64,000 nucleotides of DNA from Taenia hydatigena (GCA_036345935.2 JADWOT020000009.1:2499381-2563380); one strand, 5' to 3'. Numbered from the stretch's first letter, positions 37,201 through 48,155 are shown. The notes: generated by a model from the letters alone, not told the origin. Program-made: numbers and translations.

Positions 37201-40200
37201 AATCCGCGGATTCTGGCTTCATTTGCCTAAACTTTCCATCAACCCGCTCGTATGCGGCGAAAGTGAAAAGCTGACTTGATATTCATTCAATGCAGTCCGC
37301 CTCTTCGAGATTATAAAGGTACGAGAATGATTGTTTCTCATGTTGACGCGAAGATCTCGGTCTGTTGAGGAATTGGCGGACAGGTGAGATGTTGATCAGG
37401 TGTCTAGAGCTGGGCGTCACACGTGCAGAGTGGATGCTTGTTCACAGAGGTGATTGGTGAGTGTTGCAGGGTGGAAGCCATGACGACTGAGGTGGCATAG
37501 TGTGTGGTTGAAGTGTTCTGCAGATGCGAGTTGGCATGGGAGGGTTTGGGTTTGTTGGTGTTGGTGTAGGTGTAGGCGGAGTGGCTGGGTGGGGTTGTTG
37601 CCGGGCGAACGTTTTGATTGTGTGGAGACATATGCAAACGAGTAGCAGAAGTAGTGGAGCAGACTTAGTGCACACCAATGAGTGAAATGTCGAATGTCAG
37701 GGTGGTGCGTCAAATTGAAAGTTTGGGGGGTGGAGTGTAGGGATGAAAGTGATATGGTGGAGTTGCACTTGTCACAGCTTGTGAGACGTTGAATTGATTT
37801 GGAGCCATGACTAGATGGGTGACACCTCACCGGATTCCCGCACTATATTTAGAAAGACGTACCTGTGGAATCGCTAGCATGATTGGTTGCTAGGGTTCTG
37901 AATGCATGACCGTGTTATCGTCTGATGACGGCGTTCAATTTTGAGGCAGAGGAATCGGTTAGATGTGTGCCGCAGCTAGAGTGTGTGGTTTCACAATGGA
38001 GAGGTTGAATTGAATGGGAGGCATCTTACAAAGTGCCTTCCGGGTGTTGCTCATTGAAAGGTGGCCGACCACAGCGAGGAGAACAGGATGACAGTGGAGA
38101 ATTTGGCCAGTGTCTTTGCGCCCAACATCCTGCGTCAGGCGGACTACGATCCGGATGTGGAGATGTCTGTCACTCCCGTCATCACCCTCACCATTGCCGG
38201 TTTCATTCGTCGTCACGAGGAGCTCTTTCGCTACGAACTGACGCACTTTGCACAGCTACGCTGTGCTGCTCTCGCCTCCACCGTTGCTGGTGCCGTTGGA
38301 TCCGCTGCTGTTGCTGCTGCGACACCCTTGGTGCTGCAACAGCAGACTCGCCAGAACTACTCTGAACCGCCGCCAGAAAGCGCTGCTGGGTCGACAACCT
38401 CCACCCATTCCAATCGTTACAAATCGGGTGAGTTGGGCTGGAGTGGTTTGTTGCAGCGAAGGTTGTAATGCCAAAGGGGCATGGGATGAAGTGTGGTTAA
38501 CACGGTTTTGCACAATTGGAAGATGAGGTGGGTGGGGATGTTGAATGTATGCACTGGTGACGCCAAGATGGGGCAAGTAAAGGCGAGATTCGGCATCTTC
38601 ATCCCTGCCTTCGAAGTGTGCGAGCATGGAATTTTTGCTTGTTTTGGCATTCGTGTGAATTTGAGGGGACATGTGGATGTTGCATCCTTCCTCTTTGTGA
38701 GTGCATGCGCAACTCTACACGCTCATTTAACTTTGTCCCTTTTTCTAAGCTGCACTTCTATCGCTTTTTGGCGCCTCATATACTAGGTTGTCTTGCCTTT
38801 AAATACGTTTGCCATCCGGTGTAAGCTAACCTGTTGAAAAGGAATTAGTTGGATTGTCGGTTTACTCGACGATTAACGTCTCCATGTGCATGCTTTGAGG
38901 CTTACTAGCATCGCTTTTGTGGATTTAAATATTTGTCAACTAAAATATGGAATTTTTGTAAAAAGGGGTTAATTGGAATTTTTACAATCTCGTCGTGTTT
39001 AATGGAGACCTGTTTTACTTGTGAAACCCTTTCCGCTGCGTCAATATTAGTTTCTTAGAGCCTTTACTGTCAGGATAATTGTTCTTACGTCTGTGCACTA
39101 CCATTATTTTCTTAAATGGCTAATTTATAAAATGTGATCCGTGATCCTTCATGCTGGCCTTTGGCTTTTCAAGAGCCACTTAGCGTTGCCATCGTAGCTG
39201 CTACTGAAATAAATTTGAGTAGGTCCGGGATACTGGTTTTCAGCCTTGGCCTCCTATTAACCTGAAGGCTATTTTAATTCTTAATCCGACGGGTCGATAT
39301 TATTTTCCGTGGTCAAGAGCTGTTACTTGTCAAATTTCAACTGCTGATTAGTGATTTGGGCCGTTTACTAAATGGCAGACCATTCACTCGGGACAGGCAG
39401 AATTTTGCTATAAGACAGCAAAATTAATATCTTTGCCTTGAATTTTCGTTTTTTAATCTTTACGATTGACAAATCGTCGTTTTAATGAGGCAAGGTATTT
39501 GAGGTGTGTGTTGAATTTTCACCATTCCATATAAAGTTGGGAGTGTCTTACGATCTATTTTTCAGGATTTGAGAGTTGGAGTCTTTCAAAGTGCAAGACC
39601 TTGTCCTATCTACCTGTGGAATTTCGTTTTATCTTCCACAGAAGACGTAATCTGTGTTATGCATTCACCACAGTAAAGGTGATATTCTGGACCAAATTTT
39701 CCTCGTGGTGTTTATCAATGGTGAAAACTTGAGTATGAGTGCTCCCAAATTACTGACTCATTTCCTTGAAACGGATACGCGAATGCTAAAAGTACATCCT
39801 CGTGACAAACAACTAGTGTGAAATTTGGTTCTTCTCTCCAAATGAATTCGTTCCCCGTGTGAAAAATACTGCTTTTCTTCAAACTCTAGGAGTTAGAAAT
39901 CTTTTCGTTAAGGGCTGTCATGACTCTGTTAAAAAGCTTCAGCCACCTTTTTTAGATAGAACACTTTCTGTTGCCCTGAAATTTCTCACAGTATAACGAG
40001 TAGAGATTCCTTGAAATTGCTGCAGTCTTCAATCGTTTCCGATGCTCTCACATCCATTGACCGTAGTCTATCATTCGCAACGGTACGCAGAAGCTACTAG
40101 AATGTACAGATGGAGATGAGTGTGCGTTGGACTTTAATTCTTCGCTACTAGCTATCGATTCGGTGATATCTTCTCTTTTACACGCTGTTATAGTCTTGTT

Positions 40201-40916
40201 TGTTTTTACACTACTAAACAAACACGCTTTATTGGTCCCACGCAGGTGGCCTGACGGATCCCTCCAATTCACAGTCACAGGATCAGATCTGGTTCTCCCA
40301 CGATTCGCGTCGTGCGTGCACACTCTCTCGACAATCCACCATCACTGGTGTCTCGCCCAACCGCCGTCTGAATGGACGCACCGCCTCCGCTGACCGCGAT
40401 TCCTCGTCTGGCGAGTTCCAAGTCAGTCTACAGGTAGTTAGGTCGATGAGTCTTATTGTGCTAATATAGTGTCCCCTGTACCCTCTTTTTCAAACACGAT
40501 TACGAGGGCATTACTTCAGGTGACAAAGGTATTGTGTGAGTACTGGTACGTCACACTTAAAGAGATCTTTTCCCGTACAGATGCCAAAGACAGGCTCCTC
40601 TTCACCCGCCAGCAACAATTGCGTTTTGGGTGCATCCGAGACCGCTTTGGAGACTGTAGCAGAGCAGTTACGCCACTGGCGCTCTGTAGCACTGGTAGCA
40701 CGCGCCGAGGCGGTGTGCGAACGCGCCAAGTCTCGCGCATTAACTGCCGAGCTGGCGCGAGCCCGCTGTGACCTTAACATGGCGGAGACGGAGTTGGGTC
40801 TGCTCCGCAAGCGCCTCTCCCTTCTCGAGTCTGCACTGGCTGCCTCTCGTTCCGATGGTTTTGTTGCGGTCAGTGGCGTGGCTCCCTCTGCCTCCGTCCC
40901 ACGCAACCTGCGGTGA
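19198..40916 (+). CDS. PH-RhoGAP protein, ARHGAP22/24/25 (FilGAP) type; 5' end not found
   Basis: The product is a GTPase-activating protein for Rho-family small GTPases. In this family the PH domain binds membrane phosphoinositides, the RhoGAP domain speeds GTP hydrolysis on Rac/Cdc42-type GTPases, and a C-terminal coiled coil mediates self-association or partner binding. Seven exons join with consistent phase: 19198-19462, 21388-21504, 24826-24955, 30788-31082, 38061-38427, 40246-40433 and 40581-40916. They give 1698 nt, or 565 residues plus TGA. Counting from the first exon, PH is about 19-125, RhoGAP about 129-325, a polar linker about 326-460 and the coiled coil about 470-540. Vertebrate relatives are about 640-750 residues, so the linker is shorter here. 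The first exon enters at phase 0 from an AG acceptor, so one or more 5' exons are missing. The intron before the fifth recognised exon is about 7 kb. Domain identity is secure; the exact paralogue (22, 24 or 25) is not decidable here. Confidence 0.88.
21388..21504 (+). CDS. RhoGAP gene exon: end of the PH domain
   Basis: The acceptor is CCCTGCTTTTTAG and the donor is GTAGGT at 21505. The exon enters with 2 bases and leaves at phase 1. It encodes the last PH strands and the C-terminal helix with its invariant tryptophan (SSVDERRDWIRALRKQLY), ending in a Gly-rich turn that leads into RhoGAP, as in ARHGAP24. Confidence 0.88.
24826..24955 (+). CDS. RhoGAP gene exon: start of the RhoGAP domain up to the arginine finger
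   Basis: The acceptor is CACACTTGCAG and the donor is GTATGT at 24956. The translation starts LFGTHLSEVFAYT and ends EFIRQYGLTTDGIF plus the first two bases (CG) of an arginine codon. This matches the family pattern LFG...L, then ...FI..G....GLFR. The intron splits the codon of the presumed catalytic arginine. Confidence 0.9.
25227..25259 (+). repeat. Run of 33 guanines
   Basis: This is an uninterrupted G homopolymer inside the long intron between 24955 and 30788. Its length may be affected by sequencing or assembly. A second, shorter run (13 G, one A, 5 G) lies at 26850-26868. Confidence 0.95.
26605..27222 (-). other. 205-codon antisense frame in a RhoGAP intron, unassigned
   Basis: This frame is clearly longer than other unexplained frames in the window. 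It has a Lys/Arg-rich start (SKLKKKFTVTII), a Pro run made by the G tract at 26850-26862, and a basic C-terminal part (HIEQKKYYKQLDPSLPGTRP). I do not recognise a domain. Without splice sites or a family match, it could be a fragment of a mobile-element protein, a nested gene or a chance frame extended by the G tract. Its ATG is at 27222. Confidence 0.25.
28320..29000 (+). repeat. Composite dispersed repeat: module A followed by inverted module B
   Basis: Module A landmarks are CTACTTTGTTTTCACTTCAT near 28620, CATCTTTCTGGGTTCCATCC near 28652, and GTAGATGTCATTCTCAACCC near 28836. Reading the other strand from about 29000 down to 28930 gives the module B series GGTGGACAATACATCTTCTGC-like block, CGTCTTCAGAAAAGACTC and AAGGCGTTGCA. 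The same order and orientation recur at 60380-60775, which suggests one composite element of about 0.5-0.7 kb. Confidence 0.55.
30788..31082 (+). CDS. RhoGAP gene exon: core of the RhoGAP domain
   Basis: The acceptor is GTTTACCGCAG and the donor is GTTTGT at 31083. The first base completes the arginine-finger codon, and 98 codons follow. Conserved features are the VIEELCDAYD helix, the hallmark LKQYLRELPEPVIPY and a LP..NY.LLQFLCQLL helix. The two residues after the catalytic arginine are Lys-Cys, followed by the usual Gly; most relatives have a hydrophobic residue and Pro or Ser there. Confidence 0.92.
31083..37090. other. Long RhoGAP intron (left of the repeat arm)
   Basis: Apart from the island at 33.64-33.95 kb and a possible cryptic exon at 34282-34364, I see only short unconserved frames. 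The rest of the intron lies inside the right arm up to 38060. Confidence 0.5.
33640..33950. other. GC-richer low-complexity island in a RhoGAP intron
   Basis: This pyrimidine-rich patch has TCTTCCTGCC and CCACCACTG runs and ends in CACGCATGCGTGCG, an alternating purine/pyrimidine block. It resembles the islands right of 52 kb. It may be an alternative promoter or enhancer, but no exon could be supported. Confidence 0.3.
37091..38692 (+). repeat. Right arm of the 1.6 kb inverted repeat
   Basis: This is the reverse complement of 13757-15357 with no length difference. It starts at ACATAGGTGGACTTG and ends after GGATGTTGCATCCTT. It spans intron, the complete exon 38061-38427 and 265 bp of the next intron. 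On this strand the intron part is G/T-rich (GTTGGTGTTGGTGTAGG). The sequence flanking each end is unlike that of the left arm. Because the gene reads through this arm in phase, it is likely the source copy. Confidence 0.93.
38061..38427 (+). CDS. RhoGAP gene exon: end of the RhoGAP domain and linker; lies in the right arm
   Basis: The acceptor is TGCTCATTGAAAG, with a modest pyrimidine tract, and the donor is GTGAGT at 38428. It enters at phase 0 and leaves at phase 1. It encodes the motif MTVENLASVFAPNIL and the final helix FIRRHEELF, then an Ala/Ser/Thr-rich linker. If the donor is not used, the frame runs 13 more codons to a stop at 38466-38468. The whole exon with flanking intron sits inside the right arm and is duplicated in antisense at 14387-14021. 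This copy is the original by position, since it joins in phase to exons on both sides. Confidence 0.9.
38693..40245. other. RhoGAP intron, unique sequence
   Basis: This AT-rich intron carries only short unconserved frames. It ends in the acceptor before 40246. Confidence 0.5.
40246..40433 (+). CDS. RhoGAP gene exon: polar linker
   Basis: The acceptor is TTGGTCCCACGCAG and the donor is GTAGTT at 40434. The exon is 188 nt, entering with 2 bases and leaving at phase 0. The frame that joins both neighbours is open and encodes a Ser/Gln/Arg-rich stretch (for example SHDSRRACTLSRQSTITGVS) with several basic-Ser sites that could be phosphorylated. Longer frames over this segment are out of phase and are not the product. 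Confidence 0.8.
40581..40916 (+). CDS. RhoGAP gene last exon: C-terminal coiled coil
   Basis: The acceptor is TTTTCCCGTACAG; 111 codons then run to TGA. The Met at 40581 is internal, because the exon continues at phase 0 from the previous one. The stretch from about ALETVAEQLRHWRSVAL to LLRKRLSLLESALAAS is a long Ala/Leu/Glu/Arg helix with heptad spacing. This corresponds to the C-terminal coiled coil of ARHGAP22/24/25. Long antisense frames here are shadows of this GC-rich helix. Confidence 0.85.
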   Translation: MPKTGSSSPASNNCVLGASETALETVAEQLRHWRSVALVARAEAVCERAKSRALTAELARARCDLNMAETELGLLRKRLSLLESALAASRSDGFVAVSGVAPSASVPRNLR

Positions 40917-41398
40917 TGGTACCGCGCAATCCAATTGATTCGACACAATCCAACCTCACGGGTTCCCATCCTGCTTTCCTCTTATTTTATACACTATACA
41001 CGTATCTTACCCCATATCAACTTGTTTACCGTATGCTTGCCTTTGCTTGAAGACCATTTTTTTCATTGTGTCTTTGTTTTTTTTGTGGCTCCTGATAGCT
41101 GGAATATTTACTGTAATTTTGGACGAAGTCCGTTTTAGAAGCATCTTTGATTATGCAAAGCGCAATACTTTGGGTGAAGCTTGAACAGGTTGAATCCGTA
41201 ACTCACTAGCTAGATATACCACTTTAGTTGAACTCGGAGGACGCGTCGCCCAGCGGAAGTACAAGGGTGGTGCATAAAGAGCTTGCGAAGCCAAATCGAA
41301 GAGTTAAGCAAAGATCTGAAGCATTAAACAAGGTTGCTTGACAATGTTAGTCTTCTACCTTTGTGTCATCTGCTTACGATATCATTTTTATGTCTCCA

Positions 41399-41404
41399 AA
41401 TAAA
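41399..41404 (+). terminator. Candidate polyadenylation signal of the RhoGAP gene
   Basis: AATAAA lies 483 bp after the stop codon, with a second AATAAA at 41469-41474. Either would give a 3' UTR of about 0.5 kb. They are chosen by position only. Confidence 0.4.
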
Positions 41405-41999
41405 GCAACATCAAACAGCAAGAATTGTGGACCCATATGAATAACCTTATGTGCAGACATTCCGCGTGAATAAAGGTTCCTCATTGATAAAAGTACTAAC
41501 TTCCCTATGTGGATTCTCACCCTTGAACATTTAGTCATTTTATTGCTCGTTGGGTCTAAATTTCATCTACTGTGATTCGATACCATTTTAGTGAACCAAA
41601 GGTGGGTTTAAGTGATTCAATTTTTAACTTGTGTCGATGACTTTCGCATACTGAAATTTTAATAGTAGTAAAGTAAAAGCAAGTGGCGTTCATAAAAGCA
41701 AAACACTGGGACTCATGGTTGTTCAGTGTTGTTTGGCCTGAACCAAACAATGGGAGCCCCTAGTTGATATGTTTTTCCCATCAACATCACTTTGTTTTTC
41801 AATTCGACCGGGAAAATGGTTGCATCATTGTTGCTAAATTCGTTGTAAATCAACTAGATGGGATTTAGCAATTTTCCCTCACCGTCAACACTTCTATTGT
41901 TTTAAGCGAATGATGATTGTTACTATCCCACCCTGCATGTTCAGTTGACGATAAATGTCCTCGTATTCCGTTTCATGCTTGTGTGTGGCACATGTTGCT

Positions 42000-42328
42000 G
42001 CTTCCTCTCCTTCGTCTTCTTTGATTTGCCGCGAACATACACGCATACATGTACGCTTAGTGGGCAGGAAGGCAGGCGTCAACGCTGCTACTGTGGGGTA
42101 AATATTATGCCCTCACACATGCATCCATGCGTCCCCCCAACCCCCTACGCCACGCCACAGCGGGCATTGCAGGAGCAGTAACAGCAATAGTAGGAGCATT
42201 TGTGGATGAGGGAAGAAGGGGTAGGGGAGGGGGCGAGAGCTGGCAGCTGTTATGTGTTATCGCGTGCTGCAGATACCCACCACCGAGCGAACGCACACAC
42301 GCACGTATCTACGGAGCCGCCCAACAGA
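42000..42328 (+). promoter_or_regulatory. GC-rich island, possible promoter or 5' UTR
   Basis: A sharp rise in GC within AT-rich DNA, with CATGCATCCATGCG and CACACACGCACG blocks and a G-rich stretch GGGTAGGGGAGGGGGCGAG. It lies directly upstream of a candidate first coding exon. No TATA box is evident. Confidence 0.35.
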
Positions 42329-42518
42329 ATGTCTCAGACGACGAGCGCAAATGTGAGCACAGCTGGAAAATGGGCAGCAGATGTTTCTCCATTACTTCCT
42401 CCTTCTCCTCCACCTCCTCTTCCTCCTCATTTTGCCTCATCATCTACCAATACAATTACTGCTACAACCACCACCACAATCACTACTGCTATCAATGCTA
42501 CCGCTGTACGGGATTTAG
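42329..42518 (+). CDS. Candidate first coding exon of an unidentified gene
   Basis: An ATG in the context CAACAGAATG opens 63 codons plus one base. The sequence starts MSQTTSANVSTAGKWAAD, continues into a proline-rich run (LLPPSPPPPLPP) and a Thr-rich run, and ends before a strong donor GTAGGT at 42519. Such low-complexity N-termini are common in first exons of regulatory proteins. No downstream exon on this strand could be identified before the window ends. The minus-strand zinc-finger gene would then lie in its intron or beyond it. The alternative is a chance frame in a low-complexity island. Confidence 0.35.
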
Positions 42519-42529
42519 GTAGGTACTTG

Positions 42530-45500
42530 GTGGCAGTTCTTGCTGAGACTGTTCAACAGATATGGGGATGGGAGTTCAAATCTTCATTCCATGATTGGGT
42601 GTGCATGTGTCCAATCAAAGTCAGAATAGGCTCTCGCAATTGAAATAATCCAGTTCCGAGGCGTTGATCATCGACTTTTGCTCAATTAACTCGTCTATCA
42701 GTGGACTCGCTGCTTCTTATCTCCGATTTGTGCTACAAGAGTATCATTTCAGTAAATATAATGGAAAGTCTTCGTGAGGGTTTGTTGATGGAAAATAACG
42801 CTAATAAATGTGTATCGTTTTGGTTTGCTTTCGTTTTGCATGGATACTCGGTTAACTCAATGCAAAACATCTTATGACGACGTTAAACCAGTCAAGCACT
42901 TGGAAGAACGCTCCTTCCTGTGCGATTTGAAGATTCTCAAATGTGATTAGTAATAAATAGTCTTGCACTTTTCTTAGACAAGGTATCTCAATAACTCTCT
43001 CCTCCTATTGTCGTTTCTGATGTGGCAGAGTGATTAAACGGGCATTAAATCAGGCCCGATTAGATTAAAGTGATGCAAGAGTCACAGTTATTCATGGTTT
43101 AAAGAGGACCTTTTTAACTCTCATTGCTGCATCAAATGTGCCAATTCGTAAGAAATGAAGATTGCAATAAAAATCTTTAAACATCGGTATGAACTCAGAT
43201 GCCGATGATAAGGCGGTTCCTTAATTTGTTCTACTACCTCAATTTGGTGAAATGGTTACCCCCATTACTGCCAATTTAAATGCAGGAAACGTTGTTACAG
43301 CTTTTAGCATTGTAATTGCTTCAGCACTAGGATTAGAGATTGCAATAACTGCAACCTGAAAAGGTACCACATTGAAAAGCGTTCGTGGCTGCCCAAAGCC
43401 CTGCAGTCGACTTTTCTCTTTATTGGCTATGCAACCAGCCACCATCACTCCCGCTACTTCTGGGTTCCAGAATACACAGTTTGTCCTTATAGATACTTCA
43501 AGTGTATCAACCCCCGGAAATACGGAAGCAAAACTCCGCAAGAATAAATGCATCAGATGGCTATGTAAGGCCTTCGAAATTGTGTCGGTTTTGCACTCGA
43601 TTTACATTGCTACGTGATTTCATCACCAAACTGGTTTAATATTGAATCAATCGTGTAAGTAAGAGGATTTACGCCACTGCTGCATAAAATGTAGGCACGT
43701 ACGCCCTAAAACCTTACGAACTGGCATGCTAGTAAACTGTCACGAACTACGTCCATACCTTTATTTATCTCTACTACTTGTATCTGAAATGCAGTTATTA
43801 ATTGCCTTGCGTAAAATTTTACAAGCGCGAAACGACCATGATATCCTAATATCTTGAATGAGTGATTGAATGCCTCAAACATCCGAGAGTTTGTTCCCTA
43901 CAATGCGCAGAACGGAAGTCACGCCTAGATTCGAAAATGTAAGTCGCCATTGGTGCACAGTAAATCCCTTTGTTCGGGGTAGATCTGCGACAGAGGGGAA
44001 ATGACACTCCTGAGGTCATGTCCAACCCCCTCTGTGTGTATGAGTCACCTACGTTGCAAATGCCTGTGGTTAGGATGTGTAATTACTAGTTGCAATGATT
44101 TCAAACAGTAGCCACGTCTTCATCAGGTCACTTGGGATTTTCAAAATAAAGACCTCTTCAAACGAAAGCTACCTGACGTTTGAATGGATGCTGTTTTTAT
44201 ATGCTCAGAGAAGTATTCAAATAAATTATGTTATGCTTGTTGTCTTTACAGATGTTTTTAGATTTAAAAGTATCCAAATTACTCGATGGCGAACCTATGA
44301 ATGTCGGTACGACAAAGGCTTAGTAACACAAAGAATTCGTTCAATCTATTTGGTATCAGGCACAGATTATCGAAGTTAAGTACCTAAATGGATGCTAAAG
44401 TTGGGATAAATACTGCCTGGAATGGTGAGGGCTCATTGTGATTAATGCTGCAGTCACATCGGATTGGACGATGAGGTGGTAATTTAGCCCTTGTCTGCAA
44501 ATATGCTCTATTTCCTTTGGTACGCCTGCATTCCAGTGCTTGAAACTGAATTGAAATTAAAACAAAACACTTTTGAGAATAATGCGTTATTTCAAGAAAT
44601 GGGTGAAAAAGCCCCACAATTTCACCACTCCTTTTATAATTTTGTGCTGTACCCAAATCCATGATTTTTTGGTCAGCTTGCTATGTTTTTACTGCGAACC
44701 GAGATGAAAGCAGACGTGCTTTAAATATCTTGCCATATTTTATTGCCCATGAGAATGAGAGTGGGATAGAACCAAGCTTGAAGTTTATTCTATTTTACGG
44801 AAAACTCATTCATAAATTGAATCGTCTATGTCCAGACAGAGACAAATTCTCCACTCAAGCTGGTTTAATGCAAAGCCAATTAAAGTACGTTTCTATATAA
44901 CTTGGGTTGGAGGTTCCGAAGACTGCCCCATATTCCATAAAGAGAAATCGCTCCTTACGTTTGTGTTTTAGCGAATTACTTTAGCTGGTCTGCAGAGCAC
45001 TTTTAAGTGAGACATTTTGCGGAATTTCGGTCCCAATGACGAGTACAAATTAATTATTTTGTACGGTCTATAAAGACGGAAACGATAAAAATGTCGCTGG
45101 ATAAGCGTAGGCGCAGCGGTTCTTCGAATCACTTCCAGAATCCTGTACTTCAAGGAATGCAACCGACGGTGTTGAAGTTTAGGAATCGAAACGAGTGGCA
45201 AATAAGCCTTAAAGTCACCAAAGGGTGCGCCATCAAATAAACATTGTAGTATAAAAGCGTAAGGTGGACCTTGTAGCAGCCCGAGGCTTTGGTGAAGTTG
45301 AAAAGAGATACAAAGCTAGGGCAATGTAGTTATTGTCTTCCAACAGAAGGGCTTGAGGGATACTAGCGTTAAACTTACAAAATAAGCATTTTACTGCAAA
45401 CATATTTTCAAGGAGATTCGACCAATCTCACATATTTGTATTCTGAGTCAAAAAATAAGGGAAATAGTGATTTCAGCTGGAAACGGATATTCCAAATGCA

Positions 45501-48155
45501 GTTTTTGCCGGGATAATCGCAAATTCTGCAAATTGTTGTGCCATCTCCTTTGCTTGTTATACTGGCGGTTCGTTTGTTCTTTTACCCTAGCCAATCTTTC
45601 TGCAATAAAAGCATTCCACAATGCTGTGACAAAAGAGGTAGTACTTTTATTCAACCTCCTCCGATTCCTTAATTATTTCTTCCCTTCTTTCCTCTATGGT
45701 AGCCTTCAGGAGGGTTTCATTCATACAAATGGAAAAATAGCGTCCTTTGTTCTACCCGTTTCCACTTTATTCACCACAAAATCAACTCTTCATGACTTCA
45801 GGTAACTCTTCTTCTTTAAAAGGACCGCCTATGGTGTTTAAATACTTTCTTCTTGAAGATATCCGAAAGCTAAATAAGTATAGCTAGACATAAGCTGGTG
45901 CACTTAGTGCACAAAGCCTTTGCTTTATTTACTGTTAGCTTAATCCTGGTCTTCTTTAGTGCATCGACAAAAATTTGCTGGAAAATAGATCGCGAAATCG
46001 ATTCACTACAATCGCAACACCATTTTTTAGATTAAAATCACTGAGGCGTAATGAAGACTTTTTCAATTTGCAGTCCAGTGATGAAGTTATTTGCGGCGGA
46101 ATTCATAATTAGATGTAATTCAAACAAGAAAAATTTGAAGAGTATGACGACTTTGTGCATTTAGTGCTCCTCTTCACTGTTGAGATATTGTTGTCCACGT
46201 ATACTTGATGTGTAGGACACGGCGTCAGCTATTACATAATGGCCATAAGTAATGTTGTATTCTTTCGATGCGGAAAATGAGGAAATTTTGGCTGTCAGAA
46301 GAGTCATGGTGAGTCACCTAATTAGTCAACAATAGCCCTCCCAGCACGCACAGAATCGGAGTATGTGCGACGAAAATCCGGCAACATTTCCTCACATCAC
46401 ATTTAACACAAGAGAGCACTCAGGATAAGGTTTAGCAGAGTAAAAAAATTTGCCGTTATTGTTTCATTAAATTCCAAAAAAGAATTCCTATATCTTTTTA
46501 ATACTAATGCCAATCATCAAATCGGAACATTCAAAAACGGTAAAATAAGGCTCCAACAATTCGGCATATAATGAACCCCTTTTGCTTTGCATTATAAGTC
46601 TTAATTACACTAATTCGTTGTAATTTCACGGAAACCTAATTCCCATCATTCCACATAAAGCCTTCAATGGCTGTGTAACATGCTGATCATCTATCGCACT
46701 GACAGATAGGTCGGAAAACAACATCAGATGGGTGTGACTGATTATGCCGCTCACTTATTCCGCCAGTACAAAGCTTACTCCTGGACTCTTATGGGTTATT
46801 TCTTCTAATGGTTAAGTTGAGCCCTACTGCTTCACTTTAATCGCAATTTTCGCATGAAGATTTCGGAGTCTCAGCGCCCATCAGCTGTTCATCTAACGGG
46901 GCTCAGACTATCCACCATGGCTTCAAACAATCACTGTTTTATCAGTTGCCATACGGCCGAACTCAACTAAGGTCAAATGTCTTTTAGTTCGAGACCAGCT
47001 CCCCTATTTACTGGTTGCCCTAGTAACAGGATGATCCTCAGCTTGGATACTGCCTTTAAAGCGCCCAAAGTACTGAGGCTCATTGCGTAATCCGTCGAGT
47101 GTTTTCATCCAATGCTGGTGTTAACTAAGCATAAAACGAATTTGAGGTGAAAATAAGAGCTTTTAGTTCTTTGTTATTGGAGTGATGGGTTGGATTTGGG
47201 AAACCAACTGTCGTGGCAGAAAATGGATGATTTGGAAGGGGTAAATTGTGGATGCAGTAGTGATAAGACTTACGACGAGCGTCTTCATAATTATCGGTTT
47301 GATACCGATGTGCCAATTGCATACACCCCGAAAGGCGGCAATTTGCCGTGTTGCCATGCTGTCCCCTCCCTTCTCAAACATTTAATCAAGTCTAAATTTA
47401 GCAACGCCGAAACGCTGACTTCCAGAAACACCCATGCTCAAAATACTGTTTTAAGCGGCCTCTTGCATATGCATCAAAGTGGTAGGAAAGCATAAACCGT
47501 ATTACAACAACTTAAAAAAATGAAACCTCCTTTGTCCATGCTTCTGGTCTATGTAAGCACGTGACCTTATCTACTCAGGGCAAATCCACAATTTACATCC
47601 TTTGAACTTTGTTTATAGGCAAGATTTTTAAAATTGCTGGATTCACCCTTGGCCACATCAAAGCTTGCATTTAAATCCTCTTAGTTTAACTAAATAATTT
47701 GCATTCTTGGCGTCACTTTCTTCTATTCGGGTAATAAAGCAAATAGAAAATTTGCGCTCGCGTAAGGAAGCCTTACAAAAGGAACCAGTAAATTGCGCTT
47801 CAATGTTCATAAACTAAAATTCTATTAAGCTCTATCTAACCACATTTACTATATGACAACACGTTCTCTAAAAGTGTGGAACGCAATTTCAACATTTACA
47901 TATATTTAAAAACACCAAGAATCTACAGCATGAACAGCCGTGTGATATGTGCAGTAGTCTTGTGGGCCTACAGTTTAATATAGTCTAAGAAACATAAGAA
48001 TGCGCATAGCAGTGCAGTATATAATAAGCGTTTTGAGCATTGGCTATGCCATGGAGACAGACCGGTTAGAGCCTCCGTGACTAATCCGGGTTCGTCATCT
48101 TTTTGATTGGCCTGGGTTCAGCGGTCGACTCCGCCCTTGCTAGCTTACGTTTGTT
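42530..48155. other. AT-rich region, nothing recognised
   Basis: Between the candidate exon and the zinc-finger gene I see only frames of up to about 110 codons without family resemblance or consistent splice sites. ATTAAA on the minus strand (47979-47974) could serve as a poly(A) signal for the zinc-finger gene. Confidence 0.45.
47974..47979 (-). terminator. Possible polyadenylation signal of the zinc-finger gene
   Basis: ATTAAA on the minus strand lies about 180 bp after the stop codon. No AATAAA was seen on that strand close by. Weak, by position only. Confidence 0.25.

Noticed and set aside
40127..40393. 88-codon plus-strand frame over the linker exon
   Set aside because: It is out of phase with both neighbouring exons. 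The frame that joins 38427 to 40581 is a different one and is open throughout.
40511..40969. 152-codon minus-strand frame
   Set aside because: It is antisense to the coiled-coil exon, whose Ala/Arg/Leu codons leave the opposite strand free of stops. No family resemblance.
48030..48150. GGGTTCG-type stretch resembling a tRNA B box
   Set aside because: No matching acceptor stem, A box or cloverleaf could be built around it.
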